A stretch of DNA of 64,000 nucleotides from Streptomyces parvulus (GTDB lineage: Bacteria; Actinomycetota; Actinomycetes; Streptomycetales; Streptomycetaceae), in the NCBI RefSeq assembly GCF_014648855.1, contig NZ_BMRX01000021.1:52855-116854 (forward strand), written 5' to 3'. Below are positions 50,065 through 58,363 of this stretch, one piece after another. The notes under the pieces were generated by a model that was not told the DNA's origin, made no database searches, and worked only from the letters and a program-made list of their open reading frames with translations. The translations under genes and the position numbers were made by a program. Position 1 is the first letter of the stretch; every line of letters starts with the position of its first letter.

Positions 50065-51984
50065 TCATGCCGGCAGGGGGTACTTGATGGTGTTGACGAA
50101 CACGGCGCCCATGAGATCGACCTTGATGGCCTTGATGTTCACGTTGGCCACCGAGGTGACCGACACCAGGCCGGTGGCGGTGAGCGTCATGGCGCCGGTC
50201 GCGTTCATGAGGAGGGCACCCATCGCGCTCACGTTGACCGTGCCGGCCGTCGACTTGAGGTTGACCAGGCCGCGCCCCTGGAGGAGGAGCGGCCCGCCGC
50301 TCTTCACCGTCACCGACCGGCGCCCCTCCAGGGTGAGGTCCATGCCGGCCTCCACGGACACCGAACGGCTGCCGGTGATGCTGACCGAGCCCTTGCTGTC
50401 GACGGTGATCTCGGTCTTGGTGCGGTCGAGGTTGATGGTCAGCTTGTCGTTGCCGCTGGCGATGCGCACGCCCTGCTTGCGGGCGCCGGTCTGCTGGCTG
50501 AGCAGGTCGACGCGGTTGCCCGTGCGGTCGGACAGGGTGTGCCGGACGGCCTTCTTCTTCAGGCCGTCGTGCAGCGGCACGTCCTTCACCTTGGTGGGCA
50601 GGTCCCGGCCGTTGTAGAGACCGCCGATGACGAAGGGGTGGTCGAGGGCGCCGCGGTCGAAGCCGACGAGCACCTCGTCGCCGACGTCCATGGGGAAGAC
50701 CCCGCCGCCTCCCTTGCCGCCCATCTGGACGCTGCGCGCCCAGTCGCTGACGTACGTGTCGTCCAGCCACGGGAACTGCAGCTTCACCCTGCCCTGCTTG
50801 AGGGGGTCCATCACGTCGGTGACGATGGCGTTGGCGACGCTGGGCAGCCGGGCGGCGCTCGCGGGGTCCGTGCCGCCGCTGCCGCCCGAGGCCAGCCCGT
50901 ACAGGGAGCGCCACTGGCGGCCGCTGACCGTGATCCAGGACTCGTAGGGCACGCCGTCGCCGAAGTGGTGGCGGACCGAGGTGACGGTGTACTTGCCCTC
51001 GAAGGGCTTGCCGACGTCGGAGAGGGCGACGGGGACGCCGGGCCGCAGGTCGGGATGACCGTACGCGGCGACCTCCAGCTCGGCGAAGGAGGAGGTCACG
51101 TCGGCGGCGAGGGCCTTCGCGGCGTGCTGGACCTCGTCCTGCTTGTCGTACGGGTTGGCGGTCTCGACGAGCTTGCCGGCCTTGAACTTGCCCGCGGCCG
51201 TGCCGGGCGTCGAGCCGATGCTGATGCCGGGGTCGGTGGTGGCCGGCGCGATCTCGGTGATCTTCTTCTTGGTGGTGACGTTCCAGCCGCGCGACTCGAC
51301 CTTGCCGATCTGGTCGGCCGCCGTCACCGCGGCCCGCAGCCGCAGGATGTCGTGGCGGGCCTGGAGGACGAAGGTGCTCTTGTCGCCGTCCGTACTCGGG
51401 GAGGGCGCCCCGGCCGAGGGCTTGGGCGTGACGAACCTGAACTTCCCCTTGGCGTCCAGGTACATGACCATGTTGTTCTCGTCGGCCAGCCGGGAGAGGA
51501 AGTCCCAGTCGGTGACGTTGGACTGGCTGATGAACGCGTAGGTGCCCTTGGTCGCCTGGATGCGGCCGATGGAGACGCCGTCCATGGCCACGAGCTTGCG
51601 CGCGATGTCCGAGGCCTTCTGGTTGCGGTACGCGGCCACCCGGCGCTGGCGCATCAGGCGGTGCCCGTAGTCGTAGCCCCGGATGACGGTGAAGCTGCCG
51701 GTGCCGTCGTAGTCGGCCTCCATGCCGGTGACCTCGCCGGTCAGCAGGGGGTTGCCCTTGCCCTGTCCGTCGGCGATGGGCGTGATGACGACCTTGGTGC
51801 CGAACTGCACGCCCAGTTTGCCGAGGACCAGGTGGTCGGGGTCGCGGAAGGTGATGCGGAAGGCCGCCGGCACGCCGACGCCCTGGTCGACCCAGCCGTC
51901 GGTGAGCATCGGCGCGATGTCGTCGGGCAGCTTCGCACCGCCGATCTTGACCTCGACGACGCTGGAGAACGCGGGACGCACCAT
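50065..51984 (-). CDS. cis8: eCIS spike protein, VgrG/gp27-gp5-like (Cis8)
   Basis: 639 residues from ATG 51984 (TGATG overlap with the LysM gene). The gp27-like hub part spans ~1-380 (Val-Glu-Val-Lys-Ile-Gly-Gly, Phe-Arg-Ile-Thr-Phe-Arg-Asp-Pro, Gly-Tyr-Asp-Tyr-Gly-His-Arg-Leu). The OB domain at ~400-480 has Asp-Pro-Leu-Lys-Gln-Gly-Arg-Val-Lys-Leu-Gln-Phe-Pro-Trp and Gly-Asp-Glu-Val-Leu-Val-Gly-Phe. A triple beta-helix needle of short Val-x-Val repeats runs from ~510 to the end, closing Lys-Tyr-Pro-Leu-Pro-Ala. It punctures the target membrane. The frame is open far upstream (to 54558), but that is a shadow of other genes. Confidence 0.9.
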   Translation of the reverse strand: MVRPAFSSVVEVKIGGAKLPDDIAPMLTDGWVDQGVGVPAAFRITFRDPDHLVLGKLGVQFGTKVVITPIADGQGKGNPLLTGEVTGMEADYDGTGSFTVIRGYDYGHRLMRQRRVAAYRNQKASDIARKLVAMDGVSIGRIQATKGTYAFISQSNVTDWDFLSRLADENNMVMYLDAKGKFRFVTPKPSAGAPSPSTDGDKSTFVLQARHDILRLRAAVTAADQIGKVESRGWNVTTKKKITEIAPATTDPGISIGSTPGTAAGKFKAGKLVETANPYDKQDEVQHAAKALAADVTSSFAELEVAAYGHPDLRPGVPVALSDVGKPFEGKYTVTSVRHHFGDGVPYESWITVSGRQWRSLYGLASGGSGGTDPASAARLPSVANAIVTDVMDPLKQGRVKLQFPWLDDTYVSDWARSVQMGGKGGGGVFPMDVGDEVLVGFDRGALDHPFVIGGLYNGRDLPTKVKDVPLHDGLKKKAVRHTLSDRTGNRVDLLSQQTGARKQGVRIASGNDKLTINLDRTKTEITVDSKGSVSITGSRSVSVEAGMDLTLEGRRSVTVKSGGPLLLQGRGLVNLKSTAGTVNVSAMGALLMNATGAMTLTATGLVSVTSVANVNIKAIKVDLMGAVFVNTIKYPLPA

Positions 51985-52703
51985 CAGTGCGGCACCTCCT
52001 CGGCGGCCGGGAGCATCAGCTCCGTGCCGGTCGGCAGGTGGGAGGGGTCGTCGATGCCGTTGGCCTCGGCGATCACGCGCCAGGCGTTGGCGCTGCCGTA
52101 CTCGCTCCAGGCCAGCGACTGGAGGGAGTCGCCCGCGACGACCCGGTGCACGCGCTGGGCGGTGAGCGCGCCGGAGGTCGGGTTCTGGCCCAGGGTCGGC
52201 CCCGGGATCTCCACCAGCGCCACCTGGCAGGTCGCGCGGATGGGGATGCCGGTGGTGCCGAAGAGGGTGTACTGCGTCTCGATCGAGGAGACGTAGGCGG
52301 TGAACCGCGCGGTGGAGAAGGAGCCCCACTCGAAGACCACCCAGGGCGGCGAAGGCTGCTTGGCGCTCAGGCTCTTGGCGGTCACCTCGCAGCAGAGCAG
52401 CAGCGACTCGACCTTCTTCATCACGGTGTTGCCGTCGGGCTTCATGGACGAGTCCAGGAAGATCTCCAGGGTCATCTCCCGCGGCTCGGCACCCATGAAC
52501 TGCGGTTTGGCCGCCTCGCGGACGGCCGCCGTCGGCGTCGCCTTCCACTGGGTGCGCTGGCTGATGGCCAGTTGGGCCGGGTTGAACTCGAAGGCGAACG
52601 TCCGGATCAGCGCACCGGGTGTGGTGGTCGTGCCGGTGGGCGGTTCGTGGATGGCGAGGTTGGCGCGTACGAGGCTCTTGCCGGCGCCCTTGCTGGTGGC
52701 CAT
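51984..52703 (-). CDS. cis7: eCIS LysM hub / tube-baseplate adaptor (Cis7)
   Basis: 239 residues. The N-terminal beta-rich domain (~20-165: Phe-Glu-Phe-Asn-Pro-Ala-Gln-Leu, Leu-Glu-Ile-Phe-Leu-Asp) is like phage gp53/Pvc7, followed by a LysM-type domain (~185-235: Tyr-Gly-Ser-Ala-Asn-Ala-Trp-Arg-Val-Ile-Ala-Glu-Ala-Asn-Gly-Ile-Asp-Asp-Pro and Leu-Pro-Thr-Gly-Thr-Glu-Leu). In PVC/AFP particles this protein links tube and spike and seals against the sheath. The start is preceded by AGAGGAAG. Same operon as its neighbours. Confidence 0.88.
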   Translation of the reverse strand: MATSKGAGKSLVRANLAIHEPPTGTTTTPGALIRTFAFEFNPAQLAISQRTQWKATPTAAVREAAKPQFMGAEPREMTLEIFLDSSMKPDGNTVMKKVESLLLCCEVTAKSLSAKQPSPPWVVFEWGSFSTARFTAYVSSIETQYTLFGTTGIPIRATCQVALVEIPGPTLGQNPTSGALTAQRVHRVVAGDSLQSLAWSEYGSANAWRVIAEANGIDDPSHLPTGTELMLPAAEEVPH

Positions 52704-52733
52704 GGGTCTTCCTCTCTGCTCTTGCGGGCGCCG

Positions 52734-53156
52734 TCAGTCCGTGAACCCGTGGTGGGCGATCTCCAGGACCTCGGTGGCCACCGACAGGTTGCCGGGGTCG
52801 AGGCTGGGGCCCTGCCAGCTGACGGGCAGGACGTCGATCAGTCCCCAGCGGGCGACCAGGGACCCGTCCGCGCGCAGGGCCGAGATCTGGGCGGTGGGCC
52901 GCTTCACGCCGGTCTGCACGGAGGAGATCCACTTGGCGACCTTGGCGGTGTCCGGGGTCAGCGGTCGCGTCAGCCGGATGTTGGAGAACGTCACGCGGGT
53001 CGGCAGCTGCCAGACGAACCCGTTGTTGCCGCCCTCCTGGCGCTGCTCCACCTCGACCTGGGTCGACAGGCCTTCGCACCCGTTGAAGTAACCGAGGCTC
53101 TCGCCGTCGATGGCGAGGCTGAACCAGATCGAGGAGCCCGGGTCCTGGCGGGACAT
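52734..53156 (-). CDS. eCIS tube-like (gp19) protein, baseplate-proximal
   Basis: 140 residues. Phage tail tube fold: Phe-Ser-Leu-Ala-Ile-Asp-Gly, Phe-Asn-Gly-Cys-Glu-Gly-Leu-Ser, Val-Glu-Gln-Arg-Gln-Glu-Gly-Gly-Asn-Asn, Leu-Pro-Thr-Arg-Val-Thr-Phe-Ser-Asn-Ile-Arg-Leu-Thr-Arg-Pro-Leu-Thr, and a C-terminal Leu-Glu-Ile-Ala-His-His-Gly-Phe. The last motif is typical of the second, tube-initiator subunit (Pvc5-like) rather than the main tube. It begins 62 nt after the large Pro-rich gene and precedes cis7 by 30 nt. It probably forms the first ring on the spike. Confidence 0.87.
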   Translation of the reverse strand: MSRQDPGSSIWFSLAIDGESLGYFNGCEGLSTQVEVEQRQEGGNNGFVWQLPTRVTFSNIRLTRPLTPDTAKVAKWISSVQTGVKRPTAQISALRADGSLVARWGLIDVLPVSWQGPSLDPGNLSVATEVLEIAHHGFTD

Positions 53157-53218
53157 CGCAGGTCGACCTTTCTGTCGGGGAACGGTGGCGGTGGGGCGTC
53201 GCTGTCCGGGCGGTCCGG

Positions 53219-56200
53219 TCAGCGGGGGTCGCGCAGTCTGCCGATCCGTTCGCGGTCCATGCGCAGTTCGGTGCGGACGAGGCGGGTGACGCGGCCGATG
53301 ATCCGGTGCACCAGTTCGTCGAGCTGGAAGTCGGTGAGTTGGCGCGGGTCGAACCCGCCCTCCGGGATCGCCGTGTACGCGGGCGGCGCGTCGCCTCCCT
53401 CGGCGGGTGCGGCGGCCTCGGAGTACGGGGGAGGCGGGTCGGAGGGCGGCTGATGCCCGGCCGGGCGGTGCGGGGACGACGACGACCTGCGGTCCGGGAA
53501 GGTGTCGGCCACGGCGGCCGCCGCGTGGGAGGCCAGGGAGCTGATGGCGCCGCGGGCCCGGCCGAGGCCGAAGGCGCGCTGCACGGGGGGCGCCCCGGCG
53601 GACGTGGTGGTCGTGGTCTCGGCGGGCCGTGCCGGGGCCGGCTGCGTGCTGACCGGCAGGGGCGGGTGCGGCGCCGCCGGCGGGGGCGGTGCGAGGGGTG
53701 CCACCGGGAGCGGGGCCGCGGTGGCCGTGGTGCCGGGGGCGGCCGGACGGCGCAGCGGCACGGCCGTCCGGGCGGGCGCGCGCTGGACGGTGGGGTTCGC
53801 GGGGCCGCCGCTCGGCGCGGGGCGGGCCGCTCGGGCGGGCGGCGCGAAGGGCGCCGCCGGGGGCGCGCCCGCCGGGGCGGACGGCGGGACGGCCGCGGCC
53901 GGGGCGAAGGCGCCCGCGGCGGTGGCCGGGGGCGGGAACGCCGGGGAGGAGACCGGCAGCGGGGTGGGGCCTGCCGGGGCGGTGGTCCCCGCCCCGCTGG
54001 GCGGGGTCGCGGCGGCCCGCTGGACGGTCGGCACCGGACCGGCCTCGGTGGGCGCGGGGAACGGGGCCCCGGCCGGCGCCCGGTGCGCGGGCCGCCCCGC
54101 CGGCGCGGACGCCGGTGTCTGCCGGGCGGCGGGAGGCGGGGTGCGCCGTACGGCGTCCACGGGGCCGGACGAGGTGGGGGCACCGAGCCCCGCGCGGCGG
54201 GGTGGTGCCGCGGCGCGCTGCACGGGAGGCGTGGACGGCGGGCCGGCGGGGCCGGGCCGCGAGAGCGGTACGGCGGGCCGGCCGGCGCCTTCGGCCGCGC
54301 GCTGGACCGGAGGTGCCGCCGGTGCGTCGGGGGCCGGGGGGCCGGCCGGTGCGCTCGGCAGGTCGGCCGGCGGCGAACCCGCGGCGCGCTGGACCGGCGC
54401 CACGGGTGCCGGGCCGGGAAGGGGCGGAAGGGTGGTGCCGGGGCCCTGGGAGGCCTCGGGACCGCGGGGCGGGGAGGCCGCTCCGGTGGGTGCGGCGGGG
54501 GCGCCGGACGCGGGGCGGGCCGGCGGGGTTTGGGCGGGGCGGGCCGACGGGGCCTCACCGCGGCCGGAGGGTCCGGCCGGTGCCGGTGCCGGTGCCGGTG
54601 CCGGGGACCGGGGTGGGCCGGCCGGACCCGCCTTGCGCTGTACGGGCGGCTGCGCTCCGGTGCCGTCGGCGGGACGGCCCGGGGCGGCCGGACGGGCGGG
54701 GGCGGCGGAGGCGCGGTGCGAGGCCGGGGAGGGCGGCGCGGAGCGCGGTGTCGCGGCGGGTCCGCTCGGGCCGGCCTGCGGTGCGGCGGGGCGGCCGGGC
54801 GTCTCGCCGCCGGTGGTGGACGCGGGGCCGGTGCGGCCCACGGAGCGCTGCACGGGCGGGAGTTGTGCGCCCTTACCGCGCTGCTCCGAGGCGGGGGCGG
54901 ACGCGGACGTGGGCGTGGCGGGCCGCCCGGATCGGGGGACGGCCCGCTGGACCGGGGCGCCGGACGCCGCGGGGCCGGAGGGTGCGGAGGGAGTGCCGGA
55001 GGGGCCGGGCGCCGCCGTGCCGGAGGCGCCGGGCGCGGGGCTGTCGGGGGCGGACGCGTCGCGGGGGGCCGCGGCCCGCCGGACCGGTGCCTCCGGGGGC
55101 GCCGCCGAGGGGGACGACGACGCCGAGGGGGTCGTCGCGCTGCCGGTGGGCGGCGGGACGGCGATGCCCGGGTTCGCTCCGAACGCCGGGGCGGTGGGCC
55201 GGGACGCCGCGCGCTGCACCGGCTGGGCGGGGGTGGTGGGCGTGGACGCGGGCGCCGGGGGAGCGGCGGGTGCTCCGGGGGCGGGGGAGGACGGCGTCCG
55301 CGCGGAAGTGGACTCCGGTCGGTGCGAGGGGGGTTCGCCCGTCGCGCCGCTCCTCGCGGTGCCGGACTGGGTGGTGGCGGGGCGCACGGGGGCGCCGGAC
55401 GCCGGGGCGCCGCCCCGGGTGGGTGCCGTCCCGTCGCCCGGCCGGTTCAGCGCGGGGCCTAGTCCCGGCCTGCGGTGGGACACCGACCGCTGGACCGGAG
55501 CGCCGGACGCGGTGGCGGCGGGGGGTGCGGTGGGCGCGGGCGCGGCCGGGGAGGCGGCGGAGGGCCGGGCCGGCGGGGTGGAGGTGGTGCCGGGTCCCGG
55601 GTTGCCGACCGAGTCGCGTGCGGACCGCTGCACGGGCGGACGCGGGGGCGTGTCGCCGTCCCGGGCGGGCGCGGCGGAGGGCTGCGCCGGGCGGGCCGGG
55701 GCGGAGTCCGGGCCGGAGTCGGGGGCGGCCGGCGTGCCGGTGGCGGAGTCGCGGGTGGCCGGCTGCACGGTCGGGCGGGGCGGCGTCGCGGGGTCCTGTG
55801 CGGGTGCCGCGGGGCGCGGGGCCGGGGCCGACGGGGGAACGGAGGACGCCCGCCGCGCGGCGGGCGTGGCGGCCGGGCCGTCGCCGCTCGCGCGCGGGGC
55901 GCGCTGCACCGGCGTACCGGACGGCGTGGTACCGCCCGGGCCGGGCGGCGTGGCGCCGCCGGCCTGGGTGGCTCCGGGGCGGGCGGGTGCCGGCCGCACG
56001 GGAGGGGCGGCCGGGGGAGCGGGCGCCGAGGGGCGCTGCTGCGGGCGCACGGCGCGCTGCACCGGGGCGTCCGGCGCGGGGGCGGAAGCCGGTGCCTGTG
56101 CCGGTGCGGGTGCCGGAGGTGTCGTGGGCGACGGGGAGGCCGCCGGCGGGGCGTCGTCGGCGCGGGCGGCCGGGGAGGCGGCCCGGGCCGGTGCCGAGCC

Positions 56201-57151
56201 GGGGTCCGCTCGGTCGCCGTCCGACGACGAGGGGGCGGCCGTACCGGACGGTCCCGGCGCGGAGCTGGTCCGGCGGCTCGCGGGCAGGGCCCGGCGCTGC
56301 ACGGCGGGTGTCCCGGAGGGAGCCTTGGTCAGTGCCTGACGCGGGCTGGGCGCGGCGGGCGGTACGGGCGTCACCCGCACCCCGCGGGCGGCCTGGGCCG
56401 GTGTGCTCGCGGGAGACGGTGACGCGGCCGGCCCGGCGGCGCGCGCCCGCTGGACCGGCGGGGTAGCGGCGGACGCCGGCGGCGCCGAGGAGGGGGCCGG
56501 CCGCGTGGGCGGCGCCGGGGTGGCCCGCGTCGCCGGCGGCGGTGCGGCCGGCGTGCGGGCCGGGGAAGCCGCGCCGCCCCGGGGACCGGAGCCGCGGGAG
56601 GCGCCGGACGGTGCTCCGCGCGTCCCCGGCGCGGTGGCGGGGGCGGGCCTGCGGGGGCCCTGCGCGGCGGCCGGACCGCCCCGCGCCCCCGGAACCTCCC
56701 CCGCGGGTGCGGCGGTGTCCGCGGGTATCGCGCGCAGCGGCGCGACCGGCATCCGCTGCACCGGTGCCGTGCCCTGCACGGGCCGGACGGGCGCGTTCCG
56801 CGAGGCCGAGGAGTCGAAGGCGCCCGACAGGAGGCTGTCGCCGGCGGCCGGGTTCAGCACGGCGGGGGACGGCGCCCCCGTGAACGACGGGTTCTGCCAC
56901 GTCGGAAGGCGGCCGCCGAAACCGGCGTCCGCGACTCCCGCGCGGGCCGCGCCCGTCGCCCGCTGGATCGGCGGCAGGCCCGTCCAGGCGGCGACGGCCG
57001 TGCGCGTGGCCGGGGCGTTCGCCCCGCTCCCCGCGTCCGGGCCGTCACCCGCGTCCGGCAGCGGGCGTGCGGAGACCACGGGTGACGCGGTCTCGCCCCC
57101 GCCCCCGTCGACGCCGTCCCGACGACCCCGCAGCCGGTCCAGGAATCCCAC
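53219..57151 (-). CDS. 1310-residue Pro/Ala-rich protein with repeated VQR motif, in the eCIS operon
   Basis: Starts 3 nt after the Cis6-like gene and stays in frame for 1310 residues. The first ~25 residues (Met-Gly-Phe-Leu-Asp-Arg-Leu-Arg-Gly-Arg-Arg) and the last ~50 (ending Leu-Val-Arg-Thr-Glu-Leu-Arg-Met-Asp-Arg-Glu-Arg-Ile-Gly-Arg-Leu-Arg-Asp) look ordered and conserved. Most of the middle is Pro, Ala, Ser and Gly, probably disordered. About 18 [Val/Ile]-Gln-Arg motifs, usually Pro-Val-Gln-Arg-Ala, recur at roughly 50-80-residue spacing. Position between Cis6-like and tube-initiator genes hints at a tape-measure or scaffold role, or a cargo adaptor; neither is proven. I do not assign a family. 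Confidence 0.8.
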   Translation of the reverse strand: MGFLDRLRGRRDGVDGGGGETASPVVSARPLPDAGDGPDAGSGANAPATRTAVAAWTGLPPIQRATGAARAGVADAGFGGRLPTWQNPSFTGAPSPAVLNPAAGDSLLSGAFDSSASRNAPVRPVQGTAPVQRMPVAPLRAIPADTAAPAGEVPGARGGPAAAQGPRRPAPATAPGTRGAPSGASRGSGPRGGAASPARTPAAPPPATRATPAPPTRPAPSSAPPASAATPPVQRARAAGPAASPSPASTPAQAARGVRVTPVPPAAPSPRQALTKAPSGTPAVQRRALPASRRTSSAPGPSGTAAPSSSDGDRADPGSAPARAASPAARADDAPPAASPSPTTPPAPAPAQAPASAPAPDAPVQRAVRPQQRPSAPAPPAAPPVRPAPARPGATQAGGATPPGPGGTTPSGTPVQRAPRASGDGPAATPAARRASSVPPSAPAPRPAAPAQDPATPPRPTVQPATRDSATGTPAAPDSGPDSAPARPAQPSAAPARDGDTPPRPPVQRSARDSVGNPGPGTTSTPPARPSAASPAAPAPTAPPAATASGAPVQRSVSHRRPGLGPALNRPGDGTAPTRGGAPASGAPVRPATTQSGTARSGATGEPPSHRPESTSARTPSSPAPGAPAAPPAPASTPTTPAQPVQRAASRPTAPAFGANPGIAVPPPTGSATTPSASSSPSAAPPEAPVRRAAAPRDASAPDSPAPGASGTAAPGPSGTPSAPSGPAASGAPVQRAVPRSGRPATPTSASAPASEQRGKGAQLPPVQRSVGRTGPASTTGGETPGRPAAPQAGPSGPAATPRSAPPSPASHRASAAPARPAAPGRPADGTGAQPPVQRKAGPAGPPRSPAPAPAPAPAGPSGRGEAPSARPAQTPPARPASGAPAAPTGAASPPRGPEASQGPGTTLPPLPGPAPVAPVQRAAGSPPADLPSAPAGPPAPDAPAAPPVQRAAEGAGRPAVPLSRPGPAGPPSTPPVQRAAAPPRRAGLGAPTSSGPVDAVRRTPPPAARQTPASAPAGRPAHRAPAGAPFPAPTEAGPVPTVQRAAATPPSGAGTTAPAGPTPLPVSSPAFPPPATAAGAFAPAAAVPPSAPAGAPPAAPFAPPARAARPAPSGGPANPTVQRAPARTAVPLRRPAAPGTTATAAPLPVAPLAPPPPAAPHPPLPVSTQPAPARPAETTTTTSAGAPPVQRAFGLGRARGAISSLASHAAAAVADTFPDRRSSSSPHRPAGHQPPSDPPPPYSEAAAPAEGGDAPPAYTAIPEGGFDPRQLTDFQLDELVHRIIGRVTRLVRTELRMDRERIGRLRDPR

Positions 57152-57154
57152 CGA

Positions 57155-57313
57155 TCAGCCCTCCGCCGTGCCTCGCGTCACGAGGGACGCGATCTGGTCC
57201 GTGTACCGGCGGCGGTCCTGGTGTTCCAGGTCCAGGATCGCCTCCAGGCTCCAGTGGAAGTGGTAGGCGACGTACGCGATCTCCTCGTGCAGCCGGTCGG
57301 TCGCGTACGTCAC
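57155..57313 (-). CDS. Small conserved eCIS protein (Cis6/DUF6760-like)
   Basis: 52 residues from GTG 57313, which overlaps the upstream stop (GTGA). The sequence Leu-His-Glu-Glu-Ile-Ala-Tyr-Val-Ala-Tyr-His-Phe-His-Trp-Ser-Leu-Glu-Ala-Ile-Leu is the standard motif of the short protein found in this position in PVC/AFP-like clusters. The Leu-Glu-His-Gln-Asp-Arg-Arg-Arg-Tyr segment is also conserved. It is too short for many gene finders. Its role is not firmly established; it is thought to assist assembly around the tube. Confidence 0.85.
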   Translation of the reverse strand: MTYATDRLHEEIAYVAYHFHWSLEAILDLEHQDRRRYTDQIASLVTRGTAEG

Positions 57314-57828
57314 GATTCCCCCAGGCGGCTCCCGCCGAGTTCCACCTCGAAGGGCTCCGCGCAGTGCGGGCACTCGACGGCGGCGCGGGTGTGCCCCTCC
57401 GCGTTGATCTGGCGGTAGAAGTCCTGGAGGAACGCCAGGTCGGAGGCGAACATGTTCTCCACGACGCCGTCGTGCACCATCGCCAGCGTGCCCAGCCGGG
57501 TGATGACCCGGCCGAGCAGCACCACCGACAGGTACGCCGGGTTCTCCTGGACGCGCACGTCGCGCAGCGGGATCAGCTCGTCCCGCGCCGTCGACAGGCG
57601 CATCACACCGTCCCGGTGGACGGTGCCCGACTCGTCGACGTACCCGCGCGGCAGCTCGAAGGGGAACTCGGTCCGCAACTGCTGCCGCGGTACCGCCTCG
57701 ACGGGAGGCGCGGCCGGAAGACCGGCCGACGCCTCCGCCGGCGCGGCGGCGGGAGCCGAACGGGGGAAGTCCGCTCCCGCCGCCGCGGTCTGTGCCGCGG
57801 CGGGTGCCTTGGCAGGCGTACGCCGCAT
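57310..57828 (-). CDS. eCIS tube-associated conserved protein
   Basis: 172 residues from ATG 57828, sharing one base with the tube gene stop (TAATG). An Ala/Pro-rich N-terminus (~1-55) precedes a conserved domain (Phe-Pro-Phe-Glu-Leu-Pro-Arg-Gly-Tyr-Val-Asp, Gly-Val-Met-Arg-Leu-Ser-Thr-Ala-Arg-Asp-Glu, Pro-Leu-Arg-Asp-Val-Arg-Val-Gln-Glu-Asn-Pro-Ala-Tyr-Leu) and a single Cys-Pro-His-Cys near the C-terminus. Similar genes follow the tube gene in other actinobacterial eCIS clusters. It may be an assembly chaperone or T4-like tail assembly protein; function inferred from position only. Confidence 0.75.
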   Translation of the reverse strand: MRRTPAKAPAAAQTAAAGADFPRSAPAAAPAEASAGLPAAPPVEAVPRQQLRTEFPFELPRGYVDESGTVHRDGVMRLSTARDELIPLRDVRVQENPAYLSVVLLGRVITRLGTLAMVHDGVVENMFASDLAFLQDFYRQINAEGHTRAAVECPHCAEPFEVELGGSRLGES

Positions 57829-58274
57829 TACTCGATGACCAGTTCTTCGAACACGATGGTGACGGTCTCGGTCAGCGCGGAGGCCTCGCCCGCCTTCACC
57901 GTGCTCGTGTCGATCTTGCTGCACCAGGCGTTGCGGAGGTTGTACCGCTTCACCGGGTTGTCCTCGAAGTCCATCATGATGATCGAGGCGTTCTTGCGGG
58001 CGGTGGCCATGCGGCCGTTGATCGAGTCGTTGATCCACTGGGTGAACGACGCCGACTGGGTCATACCGCGCACGACGGTGCACTGACCGTCCTTCTGGGT
58101 GCCCGGCAGCAGCGCGATCTCGTTCTTGCCCGTCGCGCCGTTGTTCTGCGGGTACTTGATGACGTCCTGCTCGAGGGTGAGGCCGCTCACCTCGGCGAGG
58201 TACTCGACCATCACACCGTCGATCTGCAGACCGAAATTGTGTGAAGTAAGGGAGTCACCCGGGTTCAGACTCAT
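57828..58274 (-). CDS. cis1: eCIS inner tube protein (Cis1)
   Basis: 148 residues. Phage gp19/Hcp-like tube subunit: Asn-Phe-Gly-Leu-Gln-Ile-Asp-Gly-Val, Val-Ser-Gly-Leu-Thr-Leu-Glu-Gln-Asp-Val-Ile, Pro-Gly-x-Gln-Lys-Asp-Gly-Gln-Cys-Thr-Val-Val-Arg-Gly-Met-Thr and a final Glu-Thr-Val-Thr-Ile-Val-Phe-Glu-Glu-Leu. Stacked hexamers make the hollow tube that is driven into the target. It is the second gene of the operon, 89 nt after the sheath gene, and a highly expressed gene by expectation. The S. coelicolor counterpart is SCO4252 by gene order. Confidence 0.92.
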   Translation of the reverse strand: MSLNPGDSLTSHNFGLQIDGVMVEYLAEVSGLTLEQDVIKYPQNNGATGKNEIALLPGTQKDGQCTVVRGMTQSASFTQWINDSINGRMATARKNASIIMMDFEDNPVKRYNLRNAWCSKIDTSTVKAGEASALTETVTIVFEELVIE

Positions 58275-58363
58275 GTGTTCGCTGTCCTTCTGGTGTTACG
58301 TGACGATGGCGTACGGGGCGACGCCCGAGGGGGCGCGCGGGATCACGGAGGCGGCCGGGCCGC

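Noticed and set aside
50065..54558. 1497-residue version of the spike gene
   Set aside because: The extra 858 N-terminal residues are out-of-frame readings of the LysM, tube and Pro-rich genes; ATG 51984 gives the normal spike with TGATG coupling.
53306..56466. Several 700-945-residue plus-strand Gly/Ala/Arg-rich frames opposite the Pro-rich gene
   Set aside because: Low-complexity antisense shadows. The minus-strand frame has conserved ends, correct operon spacing and recurring VQR motifs.
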